Program-made: the position numbers and the translations under genes | NCBI GenBank assembly: GCA_937124585.1 | Contig: CAKZKT010000112.1 | Location: 1 to 40,241, forward strand | Reading direction: 5' to 3' | Length of the DNA: 40,241 nucleotides | Origin: an uncultured Anaerolineae bacterium | Lineage (GTDB): Bacteria; Chloroflexota; Anaerolineae; CG2-30-64-16 | Shown here: in pieces, positions 10,853 through 19,208 of the stretch | Layout: each line of letters begins with the position of its first letter | How positions within the stretch are numbered: position 1 is the first letter of the stretch | Notes under the pieces: model-generated | The model's database searches: none | Told to the model about the DNA's origin: nothing | What the model saw: the letters and a program-made list of their open reading frames with translations, nothing else

Positions 10853-10891
10853 TTTGGCCGTGTTGAACCCTCGTTCAACCAGGAGGCGACC
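10845..10891 (+). promoter_or_regulatory. extended -10 promoter and leader hairpin of first AAA-like ATPase
   Basis: TGGTATAAT (10845-10853) is an extended -10 element with no recognisable -35. It is followed by a perfect 6-bp hairpin GTTGAA/TTCAAC (10862-10867 and 10874-10879, loop CCCTCG) and an AGGAGG ribosome-binding site before ATG 10892. The same arrangement (extended -10, G-A-A/T-T-C hairpin, CAGGAG) precedes the paralogue at 22.9 kb. That suggests a conserved leader, possibly controlling translation. Confidence 0.6.
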
Positions 10892-12523
10892 ATGCGATTT
10901 TTCAACACCGAGGGGCCGGTCAACTGCGCGGATCACTACTGCTTGCCGCCGCTTTCGCGGCTGGACATGGCCGACGTGATGATGCTGATTGCGCAGAAGA
11001 AATACTTTCTGCTCCACGCCCCGCGCCAGACGGGCAAGACCACCTGTCTGCTGGCGCTGGCCGACACCCTGAACCGGGAAAGGCGCTACCGGGCGGTCTA
11101 CACCAATATCGAAGTGGCCCAGGCGGCGCGAGAAAACGTCGCGCTGGGTATGGCAGCGGTTGTCGAGCAGATCTCACGCAGTGCGCGCGATCAGATCGGT
11201 GATAAAGAAGCCGTCGGGTTGGCGCAAAGCATCATTACTGTTTCGACCGGGACAACCGTGGTCGAGGAGTTCTTGACGCGCTGGTGCCAGGACGCGCCCC
11301 GCCCGACCGTGCTGCTCCTGGACGAGGTGGATGCGCTGGTCGGTGACACGTTGATCGCGCTGCTGCGCCAGTTGCGCGCTGGCTACCCCAAACGGCCGGA
11401 CGCTTTCCCCCAGTCGGTGCTCCTGTGCGGCGTGCGCGATTTACAGGATTATCGCATCCAGTCGAGCAACGAGAAGGCGGTGATCACCGGCGGCAGTGCG
11501 TTCAATATCAAGGCTAAATCGCTGCGTTTGGGCGACTTCGACCGCCGCGAGACGGAGGCGCTACTGCTGGAGCACACGCGCGAGACGGGGCAGATCTTCA
11601 CGCCGGAGGCGCTGGCGTTGGTTTGGGAGCTGTCGGCGGGGCAGCCTTGGCTGGTCAACGCGTTAGCCTACGCGGCCTGTTTCGACCTGAAAAGTGGGCG
11701 CGATCGCACGCAGCCCATCACGGCCGAGCAAATTCTCGCCGCCAAAGAGAAATTGATTCTCGATCGCGTGACCCATCTGGACCAGTTGGCGGATAAGCTG
11801 AAGGAGCCGCGCGTCCGACGGGTGGTCGAACCGATTCTGCGCGGCGATGAGCTGGATGAAGACGCCACCCGCGATGACATCACCTACGTGACAGACCTGG
11901 GGCTGGTGCGCCGGGGAGATCATGGCCCGCAGATCGCCAATCCGATCTATCGCGAAGTCATCCCGCGTGAGTTGACGCTGATCGCTCAGATGAATCTTGA
12001 GGCGCAGCAGCGCCCTGGCTGGTATATCGACGCCGACGGGCGGCTCGATCTGCCCAGACTGCTGGCTGCCTTCCAGCAGTTCTTCCGCGAAAATGCGGAG
12101 ATCTGGCTGGAACGTTTCGACTACAAGGAGGCCGGGCCGCAGTTGTTGATGCAGGTGTTCTTGCAGCGCATCGTCAATGGCGGAGGCCGCGTAGAGCGGG
12201 AGTATGGCCTGGGCCGCCGACGCACGGACTTACTGGTGATCTGGCCGATTTCAGGGGTCAGGGATCAGGAGGCAAGAGTCAGCTTCCAATTTCCAGCATC
12301 CGGCATCCAGCGCGTCGTGATCGAACTCAAGGTGCTGCACAAGTCGTTGGAAGCCACCGTAGCCGAAGGACTGGCGCAGACGTGGGAATACGCCGACCGC
12401 TGCGCCACGGACGAGGCGCACCTGGTCATCTTCGACCGCCGGCCAGGGCGCACGTGGGAGGAGAAGATTTGGACGCGGGCCGAGCAGTACAACGGACTGG
12501 CGATCATGGTGTGGGGGATGTGA
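10892..12523 (+). CDS. AAA-like ATPase fused to PD-(D/E)XK nuclease domain
   Basis: 543 residues; ATG follows AGGAGG with 7-base spacing. The N-terminal half is an AAA_35-type STAND/AAA ATPase: Walker A APRQTGKTT at ~44-52 and Walker B VLLLDEVDAL at ~138-147, then a conserved region around LLLCGVRDLQDYR and a winged-helix-like segment (~300-370). The C-terminal ~150 residues have PD-(D/E)XK signs: Glu-Tyr-Gly-Leu-Gly-Arg-Arg-Arg-Thr-Asp-Leu-Leu, then VVIELKV (Glu-x-Lys), then a helix with a Trp-Glu-Tyr. Such ATPase-nuclease proteins are multicopy in Chloroflexota, Bacteroidota and cyanobacteria; their role is unproven, and mobile or defence-like behaviour is possible. A 57-bp hydrophilic insert (12248-12304) separates the Asp from the ELK motif. 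The gene sits between the PqqD-like gene and a transporter operon without obvious functional link. Confidence 0.85.
   Translation: MRFFNTEGPVNCADHYCLPPLSRLDMADVMMLIAQKKYFLLHAPRQTGKTTCLLALADTLNRERRYRAVYTNIEVAQAARENVALGMAAVVEQISRSARDQIGDKEAVGLAQSIITVSTGTTVVEEFLTRWCQDAPRPTVLLLDEVDALVGDTLIALLRQLRAGYPKRPDAFPQSVLLCGVRDLQDYRIQSSNEKAVITGGSAFNIKAKSLRLGDFDRRETEALLLEHTRETGQIFTPEALALVWELSAGQPWLVNALAYAACFDLKSGRDRTQPITAEQILAAKEKLILDRVTHLDQLADKLKEPRVRRVVEPILRGDELDEDATRDDITYVTDLGLVRRGDHGPQIANPIYREVIPRELTLIAQMNLEAQQRPGWYIDADGRLDLPRLLAAFQQFFRENAEIWLERFDYKEAGPQLLMQVFLQRIVNGGGRVEREYGLGRRRTDLLVIWPISGVRDQEARVSFQFPASGIQRVVIELKVLHKSLEATVAEGLAQTWEYADRCATDEAHLVIFDRRPGRTWEEKIWTRAEQYNGLAIMVWGM
12248..12304 (+). repeat. 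in-frame intergenic-type insert in the nuclease domain
   Basis: A 57-bp stretch containing GGGGTCAGGGATCAGG and AGCTTCCAATTTCCAGCATC encodes about 19 residues (453-471) between VIWP and IQRVVIELK. Family members, from memory, join these two segments by only a few residues. Word usage (CAGGGATCAGG, CATCCGGCATCC) is that of intergenic filler, unlike the surrounding GC-rich codons. The frame is kept. Confidence 0.55.
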
Positions 12524-12562
12524 GGTGGCATGGAATTATTGTGAGCTATCCTGGAAAGATCT

Positions 12563-13360
12563 ATGGCTCGCCTTGACGTCCAAAATTTGACCGTCGGCTA
12601 CGTGATGAAGCGTAACCAGCGCGACCTGACGGCGGTGCAGGAGCTCAGCTTCACGGCGCGGGCGGGCGAGTTCGTGGCAATCGTCGGGCCGAGCGGCTGC
12701 GGTAAGACGACGTTGCTTCACACCATCGCCGGCCTGGTCGCGCCGCAACAGGGCCAGATCGCCCTGGACGGCCGACCGATTGACGGGCCGGGCCGGGAGC
12801 GGGCCATGGTGTTCCAGTCGCCGGCGCTGTTGCCCTGGCGATCGGTGCTGCGCAACGTGGCCTATGGGCTGGAGCTGCAGGGCGTGGCCCGCCGCCAGGC
12901 TGAGGGGATCGCGCGCGAGTGCCTGGCGCTGGTCGGCCTGGCCGATTTCGCCGAGAGCTACCCCGGCGAACTCTCTGGCGGGATGCAACAACGGGCGAAT
13001 CTGGCGCGGGCGCTGGCGGTGCAGCCCACGGTGTTGCTCTGTGACGAACCGCTCTCGGCCCTGGATGCGCAGACGCGCGAGTACATGCAGGCCGAGCTGC
13101 AGCGCATCTGGCTGGAGCGGCCGACGACCACCGTGTATGTGACCCATCACATCGCCGAGGCGATCTTCCTGGCCGACCGGGTGCTCGTGCTCTCCGCGTC
13201 GCCGGGGCGGATCAAGGCCGACCTGGCCGTGGATCTGCCCCGCCCGCGCAGCCTGAGCGTCCAGCGCACACCGGCCTTTCTGGCGCTGGAAGAGCGCATC
13301 TGGTCGCTGCTGGAGCGTCCCGCCTGGCTGGGCGCGAACGATGGATCGGCGGCGCGATGA
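12563..13360 (+). CDS. ABC importer ATPase, nitrate/sulfonate/taurine type
   Basis: 265 residues. Walker A GPSGCGKTTLL (~42-52), signature LSGGMQQR (~136-143), Walker B VLLCDEPLSALD (~155-166) and H-loop His in VTHHIAEA (~194) are all intact. The short length and the MVFQSPALLPWRSVLRNV Q-loop region match SsuB/TauB/NrtD-type ATPases, which energise uptake of alkanesulfonates, taurine, nitrate or thiamine precursors. GGAAAG precedes ATG 12563. Its last four bases overlap the permease start (ATGA), so the two are translationally coupled. The substrate cannot be read from sequence; the sulfotransferases downstream make a sulfur source attractive, by inference only. Confidence 0.93.
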   Translation: MARLDVQNLTVGYVMKRNQRDLTAVQELSFTARAGEFVAIVGPSGCGKTTLLHTIAGLVAPQQGQIALDGRPIDGPGRERAMVFQSPALLPWRSVLRNVAYGLELQGVARRQAEGIARECLALVGLADFAESYPGELSGGMQQRANLARALAVQPTVLLCDEPLSALDAQTREYMQAELQRIWLERPTTTVYVTHHIAEAIFLADRVLVLSASPGRIKADLAVDLPRPRSLSVQRTPAFLALEERIWSLLERPAWLGANDGSAAR

Positions 13361-14121
13361 GTGCATCCCGCCGCCGCCGCACGTTGCTTTCCCTGGCCTC
13401 GGTCGCCATCTTCCTGGCGCTGTGGGAGCTGCTGCCGGCCCTGGGGCTGGTCAAGCCGCTCTTCACCTCCTCGCCCAGCCGGATCTGGACGGCGGCGCAG
13501 TGGCTCTTTGCCAACGGTTTCTGGTACGATATCTGGGTCAGCTTCAGCGAGTTTGCCCTGGGCTTCGGCCTGGCGGTGGTGATAGGCATCGTGTTTGGCG
13601 TGGTGCTGGGCTGGTTCCCCACGCCGCGCGCCATGTTCGAGCCGTTCGTGATCAGTCTCTATTCTGTGCCGCGAGTGGCGCTGCTGCCGCTGATCATCCT
13701 GTGGCTGGGCATCGGCATTGAATCGAAAGTGGCGCTGGTTTTTCTCGGCGCCGTTTTCCCCATCATCGTCAACAGTATGTCCGGCGTGCGCGCTGCCGAT
13801 GAGACGCTCGTCCGCTGTGCGCGGTCCTTTGGCGCCAGCGAACGCCAGGTATTGTTGACAGTGGCGTTGCCGGGCAGCGTCCCGTTCATCATCACCGGTA
13901 TGCGCCTGGGCGCCGGGCGTGGGCTGGTGGGCATTGTCGTCGGCGAGCTGGTAGCCGCGCAGGCTGGCATCGGCCACATGATGGCGCGCGCCGGCGCAAC
14001 GTTTCAGACGGACAAGGTGTTTGTGGGCGTGATTGTGCTGGCGATCTTTGGGCTGATGCTGTCGAAGGGTTTGAGCACACTGGAAGCCAGAGTAGATGCC
14101 TGGCGGCCAGCACGAAAATGA
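13357..14121 (+). CDS. ABC importer permease, SsuC/TauC type
   Basis: 254 residues, ATG overlapping the ATPase stop by four bases. It has an N-terminal helix (LLSLASVAIFLALWELLPAL), further hydrophobic segments, and the EAA-type cytoplasmic loop (~150-175) around ARSFGASERQVLLTVALPGS, which couples to the ATPase. This is the normal length and topology of the BPD_transp_1 permeases of sulfonate/taurine/nitrate importers. The substrate-binding lipoprotein follows directly. Confidence 0.93.
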   Translation: MSASRRRRTLLSLASVAIFLALWELLPALGLVKPLFTSSPSRIWTAAQWLFANGFWYDIWVSFSEFALGFGLAVVIGIVFGVVLGWFPTPRAMFEPFVISLYSVPRVALLPLIILWLGIGIESKVALVFLGAVFPIIVNSMSGVRAADETLVRCARSFGASERQVLLTVALPGSVPFIITGMRLGAGRGLVGIVVGELVAAQAGIGHMMARAGATFQTDKVFVGVIVLAIFGLMLSKGLSTLEARVDAWRPARK

Positions 14122-14134
14122 GGAGACTTTTCCG

Positions 14135-15187
14135 ATGCTTCACAAGGTTTACCATCTCTCCTGGCGGCTTTTTCTCATGCTGCTCTTTCTGCTTGGTCTA
14201 GCCGCTTGCGCTACGCTGCCGCCGGTGATAACTGTTCAGCCAGCTTCGCCTGCCTTGCGCTCGCTGAAGGTTTGCACCAGCTCGGCCAGTCCCTCCCAGA
14301 TGAACGTACAGCACGCGCTCACTCAAAACTTGTTCTCCAGATACGGTATAGATGTGCAGGTGGTTGAGATTAGCGGCGGTTCGACCGCGATTACGGCGCT
14401 GATCGCCGGAAACGTTGACCTTTGCCAGATCGCCGGGGCCTCTATCGTTAACGCCGGAGTTGCTGGCGCCGAAGTTGTACTCGTCGGCGGCGTCATCAAC
14501 CAACAACCCTATTACCTTGTGACTCGGCCGGAGGTGCGTACATCTGCCGATCTGCAAGGGCGCGCGCTGGCCGTAAGCGGGTACGGCACCAGTTCCTATG
14601 CTGCTGCGGTGGCTGTGGTAGAACGGTTTGGCCTGACCCCTGACCGCGACGTGGCAGTGTTGTCCATTGGCGGACAGAGTGAACGGATGGCGGCCATGGC
14701 AGGTGGCAACGTTGCTGGCACTGTGCTGTCGCCGCCCCAGGCGATGCTGGCGGTGGCTGAAGGCTACAACCTGCTTTTCGATTTCGCCGACATGGAGCAA
14801 CCTTACCAGCACACAGCCATCGTCACCACGCGCAAATTCCTGAAAGAGCAGCCAGAACTGGTCAAAGCCTACATCCAGGCCACTTCAGAGGCGGTGTCAG
14901 CTATGCACGGCAACCGCGAGAGCGCCATTGCGGACATGGCGGCCTATCTGCAACTCGACCCAACGGAGCAGGCTGAGGCGCTGGAACTGACCTACGACCT
15001 GCTCATCCGCCGCCTGATGCAGGTGCGGCCTATGCCATCATTGCCCGGCATTCAGGCGCTGCTGGACGAATTGATACAGGAAAACCCGCAGGCAGCAAAG
15101 GTGGCGCCAATTGACCTTGTGGATACGACCATCCTAGCTGAGTTGGACGCAACTGGTTTCTTCACTGACTTGGGTGTGAACCCGTGA
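14135..15187 (+). CDS. ABC importer substrate-binding lipoprotein (SsuA/THI5-like)
   Basis: 350 residues from ATG 14135, preferred over ATG 14096 because AGGAG lies 9 bases upstream, the earlier start would overlap the permease, and 14135 opens with a lipoprotein signal (hydrophobic LFLMLLFLLG, lipobox LAAC, Cys25). The mature part has the type-II periplasmic binding fold of the NMT1/THI5/SsuA family: SLKVCTSSASPSQ, GIDVQVVEISGGSTAI, LIAGNVDLCQIAG. The protein captures substrate outside the membrane and delivers it to the permease. It overlaps the methyltransferase start by four bases (GTGA). Ligand unknown. Confidence 0.9.
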   Translation: MLHKVYHLSWRLFLMLLFLLGLAACATLPPVITVQPASPALRSLKVCTSSASPSQMNVQHALTQNLFSRYGIDVQVVEISGGSTAITALIAGNVDLCQIAGASIVNAGVAGAEVVLVGGVINQQPYYLVTRPEVRTSADLQGRALAVSGYGTSSYAAAVAVVERFGLTPDRDVAVLSIGGQSERMAAMAGGNVAGTVLSPPQAMLAVAEGYNLLFDFADMEQPYQHTAIVTTRKFLKEQPELVKAYIQATSEAVSAMHGNRESAIADMAAYLQLDPTEQAEALELTYDLLIRRLMQVRPMPSLPGIQALLDELIQENPQAAKVAPIDLVDTTILAELDATGFFTDLGVNP

Positions 15188-15981
15188 GTGAGATCGTATC
15201 GTGTTACGCAGGCAAGGCAGAACGCTATGCTCGCTTCCGCTGGGGATATGCGCCCGCAGCAATCTCCCAAATCATAGAGATAGCCGGGCTGAAGCCGGGT
15301 GATGCTGTGGCTGACATCGGTGCAGGGCCGGGTACGCTGAGCCAATGGCTATTAGCGCATGGGTTGCAAGTGTGGGCAGTTGAACCAGATGGCGGGATGC
15401 GGCGTCTAGCAGAGGCGGTATTGGGTGACAATATCAATTTTCGCAGTGTGGACGCCGCCGCCGAAGCCACTACACTTCCCTCGGCTTCCCAGCGCCTGAT
15501 CACAATTGGCCGCGCGCTGCATTGGTTCGCGCCCGAACCGGCGCTGTGCGAATTCAACCGCATCCTGCAACCGGACGGATGGTTGGCTGTGCTGGCGGTG
15601 CGTTGTACGGACGCTGCCCTGGAGGCGGCAGTGAAAGGGCTGGCAACCGAAAGCAACGGTTGTGATCTCTCCCACGGCAAACGAAGTCGCCCCACAGTGG
15701 CACGAGATTTCTATCTTCGGCGGGCAGGGCAGGTCGAGTTCCGTGTCCCAGCCCTGCAACAGGAACGCTGGCCTGACTTCATTGGCCGGCTTTCTACCTT
15801 TTCAGGCGCGCCCGATCCAGATGGGCCAGGGTTTACCCTGCTTGAACAGGCCGCGCGCCCGGTATTCGAGCGTTTTGCCATAGATGGAATGCTAACGATT
15901 CCTGTGGAGACGCAGGTATGGATGGGGCATTTGGTTGACGGCGGATACAGAGCATCTTGTCTTGGAGGATCTGACCAATGA
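15184..15981 (+). CDS. class I SAM-dependent methyltransferase
   Basis: 265 residues, GTG start overlapping the upstream TGA (GTGA). Motif I is ADIGAGPGTLSQWL (~43-56) and the acidic post-I residue is in VWAVEPDGGM (~67). RALHWFAPEPALCEFNRIL resembles the motif II/III region of Methyltransf_11/UbiE-like enzymes. The acceptor cannot be told from sequence. Tight coupling with the importer lipoprotein before it and the membrane protein after it implies one transcript. Confidence 0.88.
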   Translation: MSEIVSCYAGKAERYARFRWGYAPAAISQIIEIAGLKPGDAVADIGAGPGTLSQWLLAHGLQVWAVEPDGGMRRLAEAVLGDNINFRSVDAAAEATTLPSASQRLITIGRALHWFAPEPALCEFNRILQPDGWLAVLAVRCTDAALEAAVKGLATESNGCDLSHGKRSRPTVARDFYLRRAGQVEFRVPALQQERWPDFIGRLSTFSGAPDPDGPGFTLLEQAARPVFERFAIDGMLTIPVETQVWMGHLVDGGYRASCLGGSDQ

Positions 15982-16490
15982 ACGAGGGCGCTTCTCACGG
16001 CACGTCCGACGAACGGCCCATCGAGCCGATCTACGTCAGGATGTATTACGAGCATCAATACGAGGCGTTGGCGCGTGTCTCCAACTACGGCATTTGGGTG
16101 ACGCTCACCGTGATGTCGCTCAGCATACTGGTAGCGCTGTTCGCCTTCGACAAAGATGGTAGTAACAGCCTCGTCGTCTGGCTGGGGGCGCCTCTGTTGA
16201 TGGCGGCCGCTAACTGCTTCGCCATCATCTTCCTGAAGCAGGTGCGGACGGGGGGAGGTAATATGCACATTCGACGCGCCAAAGCTGTGCTGGCACGCTA
16301 TGCGCCTGAACTCCTGGACATAGAGCAGGAAGCCGACCACCGGCCGCATCCACAGCCACGGTCACGGCTACGGCGGTGGGTGCGTATCATCCCTAGTGCG
16401 CCGAAGGTCCAGTTGCTATTGCATTATGGTCTGGTCGTGTTTTTTTCTGCTGGCGCCGCTGATCTATTATTTCTCCTGATCCATGATTGA
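15978..16490 (+). CDS. small membrane protein of unknown function, three predicted helices
   Basis: 170 residues; the start overlaps the methyltransferase stop by four bases (ATGA). Hydrophobic segments lie at ~38-57 (IWVTLTVMSLSILVALFAF), ~67-86 (VVWLGAPLLMAAANCFAIIF) and ~148-168 (LLLHYGLVVFFSAGAADLLF). An Arg/Pro/His-rich loop (~118-140) lies between helices 2 and 3. I do not recognise the family. The arrangement in the biosynthetic operon suggests a membrane accessory of the neighbouring enzymes, but nothing more specific is supported. Confidence 0.75.
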   Translation: MNEGASHGTSDERPIEPIYVRMYYEHQYEALARVSNYGIWVTLTVMSLSILVALFAFDKDGSNSLVVWLGAPLLMAAANCFAIIFLKQVRTGGGNMHIRRAKAVLARYAPELLDIEQEADHRPHPQPRSRLRRWVRIIPSAPKVQLLLHYGLVVFFSAGAADLLFLLIHD

Positions 16491-19206
16491 GACATCTGCT
16501 ATGAGTTCCATGACATCGCATCTGCCACCCCTGTCACTTGATCTTTCGGTGACCACGCGTTTTCACCACGTGGCTACCGCTGTGCCCGATCAACCAGCGG
16601 TGGTGGATGGCGACCATTGCATCACCCATGCTGCCCTGGATGCCTGGTCGGATCTGATCGCCAGCGCTGTGGCCGCGCAGGCCGGCGCCCGTGCCAGGCC
16701 GGTGGCATTGCTCTGCTCTCAAGGCCCCAGTACATTGGCGGCTATGCTTGGTGTGTTGAAGGCAGGGGGTATTTATTGTGTGGTAGACCCGGCCATGCCC
16801 GCAGCGCGTCTCGCCCACATTCTGGCCGATCTGGCCGCCGAGCCTATCCTGACTGATCGCAACCATCTGGCGCTGGCCCAGAGCCTAGATCGAGTCGCGG
16901 GCCGCGTGCTGGAGATCGAAGGATTGGCCGCGGTGCCCTCCCCGACCAATCCTCTGCCATCGCCTGGGCTTGACGACCTTGCCGCGGTCTACTATTCCTC
17001 CGGCACAACTGGCCGCCCCAAAGGCATTCTGCGCGACCACGCAGCCCTGGTTCACCGGGCCTGGGTGGATACCGAGGTCGTCTCCCTGCGTCCTGGAGAC
17101 GCTGTGGCCTGGCTCTATTCCGCGGCTTACTCCGCCTCTGTCTCCGACATTTTTGGCGCGCTGCTCAATGGCGCTGCCCTGCACGTCTATCGCCTGCACG
17201 AACGGGGCATGGGCGATTTGGCCCACTGGCTGGACAGCCAGCAGATCGCCTCTCTGCATTTGCACGCGGATGTCCTGCGCCAACTCCTGGACGCCCTGCC
17301 CAGCGACCACATTTTCCGACACCTGCGCTATGTGCGGCCCTCTGATCGCGTCGCCATGGACGACCTGCGCCGATTGCGTCGCCATCTGCCGCCTGATTCT
17401 GTGATTGCGCACTCCCTCGGCTCAGGTGAAACTGGCCCGGTGGCCCGCTTTGTCCGCCGGGATGATACGCCGCTGGAAGGGGAGATAGCGCCCGTCGGTT
17501 TCCCGCTCGAAACAGTCGAGATCACCCTGCTCGATGCGGCAGGTCAGCCGGTGATAGGCGAAGGCATTGGTGAGATCAGGGTGCGCAGCCGCTACCTGGC
17601 GCGCGGCTACTGGAACCAGCCGGAACTGACCGCGCAGCGCTTCCAGACGGATCCTGCCGACTCGCGCTACCGCATTTACCGCATGGGCGACCTGGCGCGG
17701 CGGCGGCCTGATGGTATGTTGGAATGGCTGGGGCGCAACGACCGCCGCGTGAAGATTCGCGGCTACACGGTGGATCTAGAGGCTATCGAGAACGCGCTGA
17801 TCCGTCTGCCAGGCGTGCGAGAGGCCATCGTCGCCACCAAGCCAGCCGCCCGCGACACGGCCCTCGTCGCTTACGTGTGTCTGGGCCCGGCGGCAGTTGA
17901 GCGCTCGGTCAGCGCCCTGCGCGCAGCCCTGGCGCAAGAACTGTCCGCCTACATGTTGCCGGCGCGCTTCGTCCTCCTGGATGCGCTGCCCCGCCAGCCC
18001 AACGGCAAGGTGGATGTCAGCGCCTTGCCTGTGGCCGGCCAGACGCGTCCCGATCTGGCCGCGCCCTTCGTCGCTCCGCGCGGTGAGCTGGAGCAGCAGA
18101 TCGCCGACCTCTGGGCCGAACTGCTGGAATTGGACCAAGTCGGCGTGGAGGACAACTTTTTCGATCTGGGCGGGGATTCGCTCCTGGCGATGCGCATGGT
18201 GTTGGCGGTGGAGCAGGCGACGGGCGGTCATGTGCCGCCGGAGTTCTTCCGCACGCCAACGGTGGCGCATCTGGCAAGGGTGATCCCCCATGCGCGCCCC
18301 CCTGAGAATCTTGCGCTGCACCCGGTTGCAGGCCGCACGTTTGGCAAGAAGCGCGGGAGTTCGCCCCACGTCACACCTCGCCGCATAGTTAGCCATATAA
18401 CGTCTGCCGGCCCGGTCTGGCGCGGGCATGGTTTGCCTTATGGACTGGGGGTGCGGGTGCAGCGGATGTGGATCCGTTTACCGTTGATCCGCCAACAGTT
18501 GTTACGGCGCGCGGCGTCGTTCCAGGAATGGCTGACGATCCTGGGCCGCGCCGACTCGGGCGGAGGAGAACTTGAACTGAGCCTGTTGGCGAACACCTGG
18601 CGTTATTGGCGGGAAGCCTGTGTCCAACAGCCCGCTATCTTTACCCGGTGGGTCACCGTCCAGGGCATGGAGCACCTGGACGCCGCGTTGGCGAGTGAGC
18701 AGCCTATCGTGCTCGTGGGCACGCATACCGCCATTCGCGGCGGGGCCATGCGGATGGCTATCCGACAACGAACGGGGCGGAAGGCTTGGACCCTGGGGCG
18801 CACAGTAACGGGCGCACCGGATGCCGCAGCCAAGATCGTTTATGCGCGAGAGCTGCTGGCTCAAGGGGGGATTGTCCATGTTACAGGCGATGGCGCCCAG
18901 GGCACGCACGGGGTGGAACTGCCAGTGCATGGCCGACCCTGGCTCTTTCGCAGCGGCGGCGCCGAGTTGGCCGTGGACACGGGCGCAGTGATGCTGCCGG
19001 TCTTTAATACACTGGCTCGCAGCGGCCACATCACGGTGGAGTTTTTGTCGCCCTTGATCAGCATCCAGACGGCCAGGCAAGCGCAGATCGAGGATTTGAC
19101 CCGGCAATATGCTGCGCTGCTGGTCGCGCGTTGGCCGAGCCTGTTGAGTAATGTGAAGTGGGATAAGTTACAGCAGATCCTTGATTACGCGAGAGGTCTT
19201 GGGTAA
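16483..19206 (+). CDS. adenylation-carrier-acyltransferase fusion (NRPS-like)
   Basis: 907 residues. Adenylation domain (~20-510): A3 YYSSGTTGRPKGI (~169), A5 SGETG (~313), A7 YRMGDLAR (~400), A8 KIRGYTVDLEAIEN (~424) and A10 PNGKVD (Lys ~508) are all present. The carrier domain (~525-605) has the phosphopantetheine Ser in LGGDSLLAM (Ser566). A LpxL-like lysophospholipid/acyl acyltransferase domain (~690-905) is recognised by LVGTHTAIRGG, VELPVHGRPWLFRSGGAELA and AVMLPVFN. Such an enzyme would activate an acid, load it on the carrier and pass it to an alcohol or amine acceptor. The usual HX4(D/E) pair appears as His748 with Gly753, so the acid is missing or displaced. The start at 16483 overlaps the upstream gene by 8 bases; ATG 16501 is an alternative, and neither has a strong ribosome-binding site. 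The specificity code was not derived. Confidence 0.85.
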   Translation: MIETSAMSSMTSHLPPLSLDLSVTTRFHHVATAVPDQPAVVDGDHCITHAALDAWSDLIASAVAAQAGARARPVALLCSQGPSTLAAMLGVLKAGGIYCVVDPAMPAARLAHILADLAAEPILTDRNHLALAQSLDRVAGRVLEIEGLAAVPSPTNPLPSPGLDDLAAVYYSSGTTGRPKGILRDHAALVHRAWVDTEVVSLRPGDAVAWLYSAAYSASVSDIFGALLNGAALHVYRLHERGMGDLAHWLDSQQIASLHLHADVLRQLLDALPSDHIFRHLRYVRPSDRVAMDDLRRLRRHLPPDSVIAHSLGSGETGPVARFVRRDDTPLEGEIAPVGFPLETVEITLLDAAGQPVIGEGIGEIRVRSRYLARGYWNQPELTAQRFQTDPADSRYRIYRMGDLARRRPDGMLEWLGRNDRRVKIRGYTVDLEAIENALIRLPGVREAIVATKPAARDTALVAYVCLGPAAVERSVSALRAALAQELSAYMLPARFVLLDALPRQPNGKVDVSALPVAGQTRPDLAAPFVAPRGELEQQIADLWAELLELDQVGVEDNFFDLGGDSLLAMRMVLAVEQATGGHVPPEFFRTPTVAHLARVIPHARPPENLALHPVAGRTFGKKRGSSPHVTPRRIVSHITSAGPVWRGHGLPYGLGVRVQRMWIRLPLIRQQLLRRAASFQEWLTILGRADSGGGELELSLLANTWRYWREACVQQPAIFTRWVTVQGMEHLDAALASEQPIVLVGTHTAIRGGAMRMAIRQRTGRKAWTLGRTVTGAPDAAAKIVYARELLAQGGIVHVTGDGAQGTHGVELPVHGRPWLFRSGGAELAVDTGAVMLPVFNTLARSGHITVEFLSPLISIQTARQAQIEDLTRQYAALLVARWPSLLSNVKWDKLQQILDYARGLG

Positions 19207-19208
19207 AT

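Noticed and set aside
10892-12523. Transposase or insertion sequence carrying the AAA-like ATPase.
   Set aside because: No terminal inverted repeats, target-site duplication or DDE/HUH motif seen; the family spreads, but no element boundary can be shown.
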